This document shows, piece after piece, positions 61,936-64,000 of a DNA stretch of 64,000 bases. Under the pieces are notes generated by a model, which saw only the letters and a list, made by a program, of their open reading frames with translations, did no database searches and was not told the DNA's origin. Within the stretch, counting starts at the first letter, position 1, and each line of letters opens with the position of its first letter. The position numbers were made by a program, and so were the translations under genes. Origin of the DNA: Oscillospiraceae bacterium (GTDB lineage: Bacteria; Bacillota; Clostridia; Oscillospirales; Ruminococcaceae); assembly GCA_021202155.1 (NCBI GenBank), contig JAJQDP010000024.1, forward strand, positions 1 to 64,000, in the 5' to 3' direction.

Positions 61936-63072
61936 TCAAAGTCCATCTTTTGCGATTTTTTTTACTTCGCCAATGAGTCTCCTGACGTCTGCCTCGGAAT
62001 TGAAGACAGACGGCGAAAATCTGACCGTTCCCTCCGGCAGAGTCCCGAGTGTCTTGTGAGCAAGCGGAGCGCAGTGAAGTCCTCCCCGGAGTGCAAAGCC
62101 TCTTTCGGAAAGTGCCCCCGAAACCGCAGAGGACGGGATTCCATCGATATTGAAAGACACTATCGGGACAAAGTTCTCACCGTTCCGATATACTATTACG
62201 TTGTTGGTGCTCCAAAGCCCGTCAATAAATATCTCGCAAAGTGATTGTTCGTGGCTGTAGATGTCCTCCATGCCGTAGGCGTTGACATAGTCGATTCCGG
62301 CTTTCAGCGAAGCGATTCCCACCGTGTTGAGAGTCCCACTCTCCAATCTTTCAGGCATAAATCCGGTCTGCTCAAGCTCCAAAGATGTTGCACCTGTTCC
62401 ACCCTCGATTATAGTCTCGGGGACGTATTTGCCATCAGAGATGAGAAGCCCTGTTCCTGTCACGCCATATAGCCCCTTATGACCGGCTGTACAGATGAAG
62501 TTCATCCCGTCTTCAAGGCTTATGGGAATTATTCCGCAAGCCTGCGCGCCGTCGACTATGAAGCAAACGCCCATGCTCCGGCACATCTCAGCAATCTCGC
62601 GAACCGGCATTATCCTGCCGGTCACATTGCTGGCGGCTGTGCAGACGACACAGCGGGTGTCAGGCGTAATCAGCTTGCGAAAGCTGTCAAGGGTTTCCTC
62701 GTCGGTCTTCCCTACCACCGCAACATCGACTGTTGCTCCTGCTTTTGAGAGGGCATACGCTGGTCTGGCGACAGAATTATGCTCCATCGAGGATATTATA
62801 AGTCTGTCGCCTGGTCTTACTATACCTTTGATGGCAAGATTCAGAGAATGGGTGCAGTTTCCGGTGAAGACTGTGTTTTCCGGACTTGATTTGAACATCT
62901 TAGCGGCTGTGCATCTGGCATCATAGACCATCGCCGCGGCGTTATATGAATAAGCGTGACCCGACCTACCCGGGTTTCCGCCGTACTTTACGGGTGCTTC
63001 CGCAGTGGCTCTTAGCACCGACGGAGGCTTCGGGTAGGTCGTGGCTGCATTGTCAAAATAAGCTGTTTTCAC
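61936..63072 (-). CDS. Aminotransferase class V / cysteine desulfurase-like
   Basis: YFDNAATTYPKPPSV; TAGHKGLYGVTGTGLL (PLP Lys). Confidence 0.92.
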   Translation of the reverse strand: MKTAYFDNAATTYPKPPSVLRATAEAPVKYGGNPGRSGHAYSYNAAAMVYDARCTAAKMFKSSPENTVFTGNCTHSLNLAIKGIVRPGDRLIISSMEHNSVARPAYALSKAGATVDVAVVGKTDEETLDSFRKLITPDTRCVVCTAASNVTGRIMPVREIAEMCRSMGVCFIVDGAQACGIIPISLEDGMNFICTAGHKGLYGVTGTGLLISDGKYVPETIIEGGTGATSLELEQTGFMPERLESGTLNTVGIASLKAGIDYVNAYGMEDIYSHEQSLCEIFIDGLWSTNNVIVYRNGENFVPIVSFNIDGIPSSAVSGALSERGFALRGGLHCAPLAHKTLGTLPEGTVRFSPSVFNSEADVRRLIGEVKKIAKDGL

Positions 63073-63102
63073 ATTGACAGATCCTTTCGTAAAGACCGTA
63101 TT

Positions 63103-63324
63103 TTACATTTCAACCGTCCCGCGATCCTTAACCGCAATTCCGCTTTTCTCAAGAATTCCCACAACATAGTCGGGGTTATCCCTTATCCTCACCGAGTAGC
63201 CGCAACCGGAGGAAAGATTCTTCGGAGTTTTTGTCACTTCACAGAATATTCCCATACCGTTGAGGAGCTTTTTCGCCTTCATCGCGTAGGTTATCGAGGA
63301 AACGGCTAAGAGAGTGTATTTCAT
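63103..63324 (-). CDS. DUF3343 small protein (putative Se/S carrier-like)
   Basis: MKYTLLAVSSITYAMKAKKLLNGMGIFCEVTKTPKNLSSGCGYSVRI. Start corrected from ORF track. Confidence 0.75.
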   Translation of the reverse strand: MKYTLLAVSSITYAMKAKKLLNGMGIFCEVTKTPKNLSSGCGYSVRIRDNPDYVVGILEKSGIAVKDRGTVEM

Positions 63325-63410
63325 CTCAAAGTGCACCTCGCACTTGTTACTGCCTCTTGAATACAAGAGGCTAACATAGTATATGTGGAAATACATCGCA
63401 TTGCCACAAT

Positions 63411-63435
63411 AAAAAAGCCCTGCCTGAGCAGAGCC
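63411..63435 (-). terminator. Rho-independent terminator after ispDF
   Basis: Minus strand GCTCTGC-tcag-GCAGGGCTTTTTTA. Confidence 0.75.
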
Positions 63436-63451
63436 ATTCAGTATGATTCTA

Positions 63452-64000
63452 TCAGCCTTTTATAAGCGAGACAGCATGTGCGGCTATTCCTTCGCCCGTT
63501 CCGGTGAAGCCCAAGCCTTCTTCGGTTGTAGCCTTCACAGAAACACAGCCTATGTCAATTCCCATAGCATTGGCAAGTGTTTCCCGCATACTGAGAATAT
63601 AGGGCGAAAGCTTCGGCTTCTGGGCGATTACGGTTATGTCTGTGTTTACTATCTCAAAGCCGTTACTTCTCAGAACACGGCAGACTTCTTTCAAGAGCTC
63701 TATGCTGTCTGCGCCCTTGTAGCGGTCGTCTGTGTCGGGGAAAAGCTTTCCTATGTCGCCGAGAGCCGCCGCTCCCAAAAGTGAATCCATGAGAGCGTGA
63801 GTAGTAACGTCGGCATCAGAGTGCCCCAAAAGTCCAAGTTCATACGGGATTTCGACTCCGCCCAAAATCAGCTTTCTTCCGGAAACAAGCTTATGAACGT
63901 CATAGCCGTGACCGATTCTTGTTGAACTTCCAATAAGTCCTTCTGCCATCTTCAAATCCTCCGAAACGGTTATTTTTATGTTATTCCTTGAGCCCATAGT
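63452..64000 (-). CDS. ispDF: IspF domain with in-frame IspD C-terminus upstream (probable IspDF fusion, truncated by window edge)
   Basis: IspD tail [21 protein letters not shown] runs in frame into Isp[14 protein letters not shown]...[37 protein letters not shown]. Confidence 0.85.
   Translation of the reverse strand, partial: TMGSRNNIKITVSEDLKMAEGLIGSSTRIGHGYDVHKLVSGRKLILGGVEIPYELGLLGHSDADVTTHALMDSLLGAAALGDIGKLFPDTDDRYKGADSIELLKEVCRVLRSNGFEIVNTDITVIAQKPKLSPYILSMRETLANAMGIDIGCVSVKATTEEGLGFTGTGEGIAAHAVSLIKG

Overview
This 64 kb window looks like a chromosomal segment of a Gram-positive, Clostridia/Ruminococcus-type gut bacterium. The host is inferred from protein style; no 16S rRNA is present. 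About 45 protein genes are densely packed, and I saw no tRNA, rRNA, CRISPR array or intact transposon. Right of about 26.9 kb it is mostly housekeeping: rlmCD-like, hemZ, relA/spoT, recJ, dnaE, whiA, rapZ, murB, hprK, methionine-gamma-lyase family, murD, potABCD, prs, Ca-type P-ATPase, cdaA/ybbR, cysteine desulfurase/DUF3343 and an ispDF fusion cut by the window edge. Between 20.9 and 26.8 kb there is a polysaccharide-utilisation patch: GH44 lipoprotein, ECF sigma/anti-sigma and GH2 beta-galactosidase. A GH26 mannanase sits directly behind dnaE. The most unusual part is 0.2-15.4 kb. It is a minus-strand run of 10 overlapping genes encoding 8 paralogous lipoproteins (5 solute-binding-like 'type A', 3 Cys/His-motif 'type B') followed by an ABC ATPase and a large two-half permease, with an HTH-TPR (RRNPP/Rgg-like) regulator just downstream. 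In every lipoprotein gene the conserved C-terminal codons double as the Shine-Dalgarno of the next gene (7 of 9 junctions are ATGA overlaps). This is the best candidate for an undescribed system; its function is unknown. Between 15.5 and 19.3 kb lies a sortase/pilin locus in which several surface genes appear internally deleted or frameshifted (decay, phase-variable recombination or misassembly).
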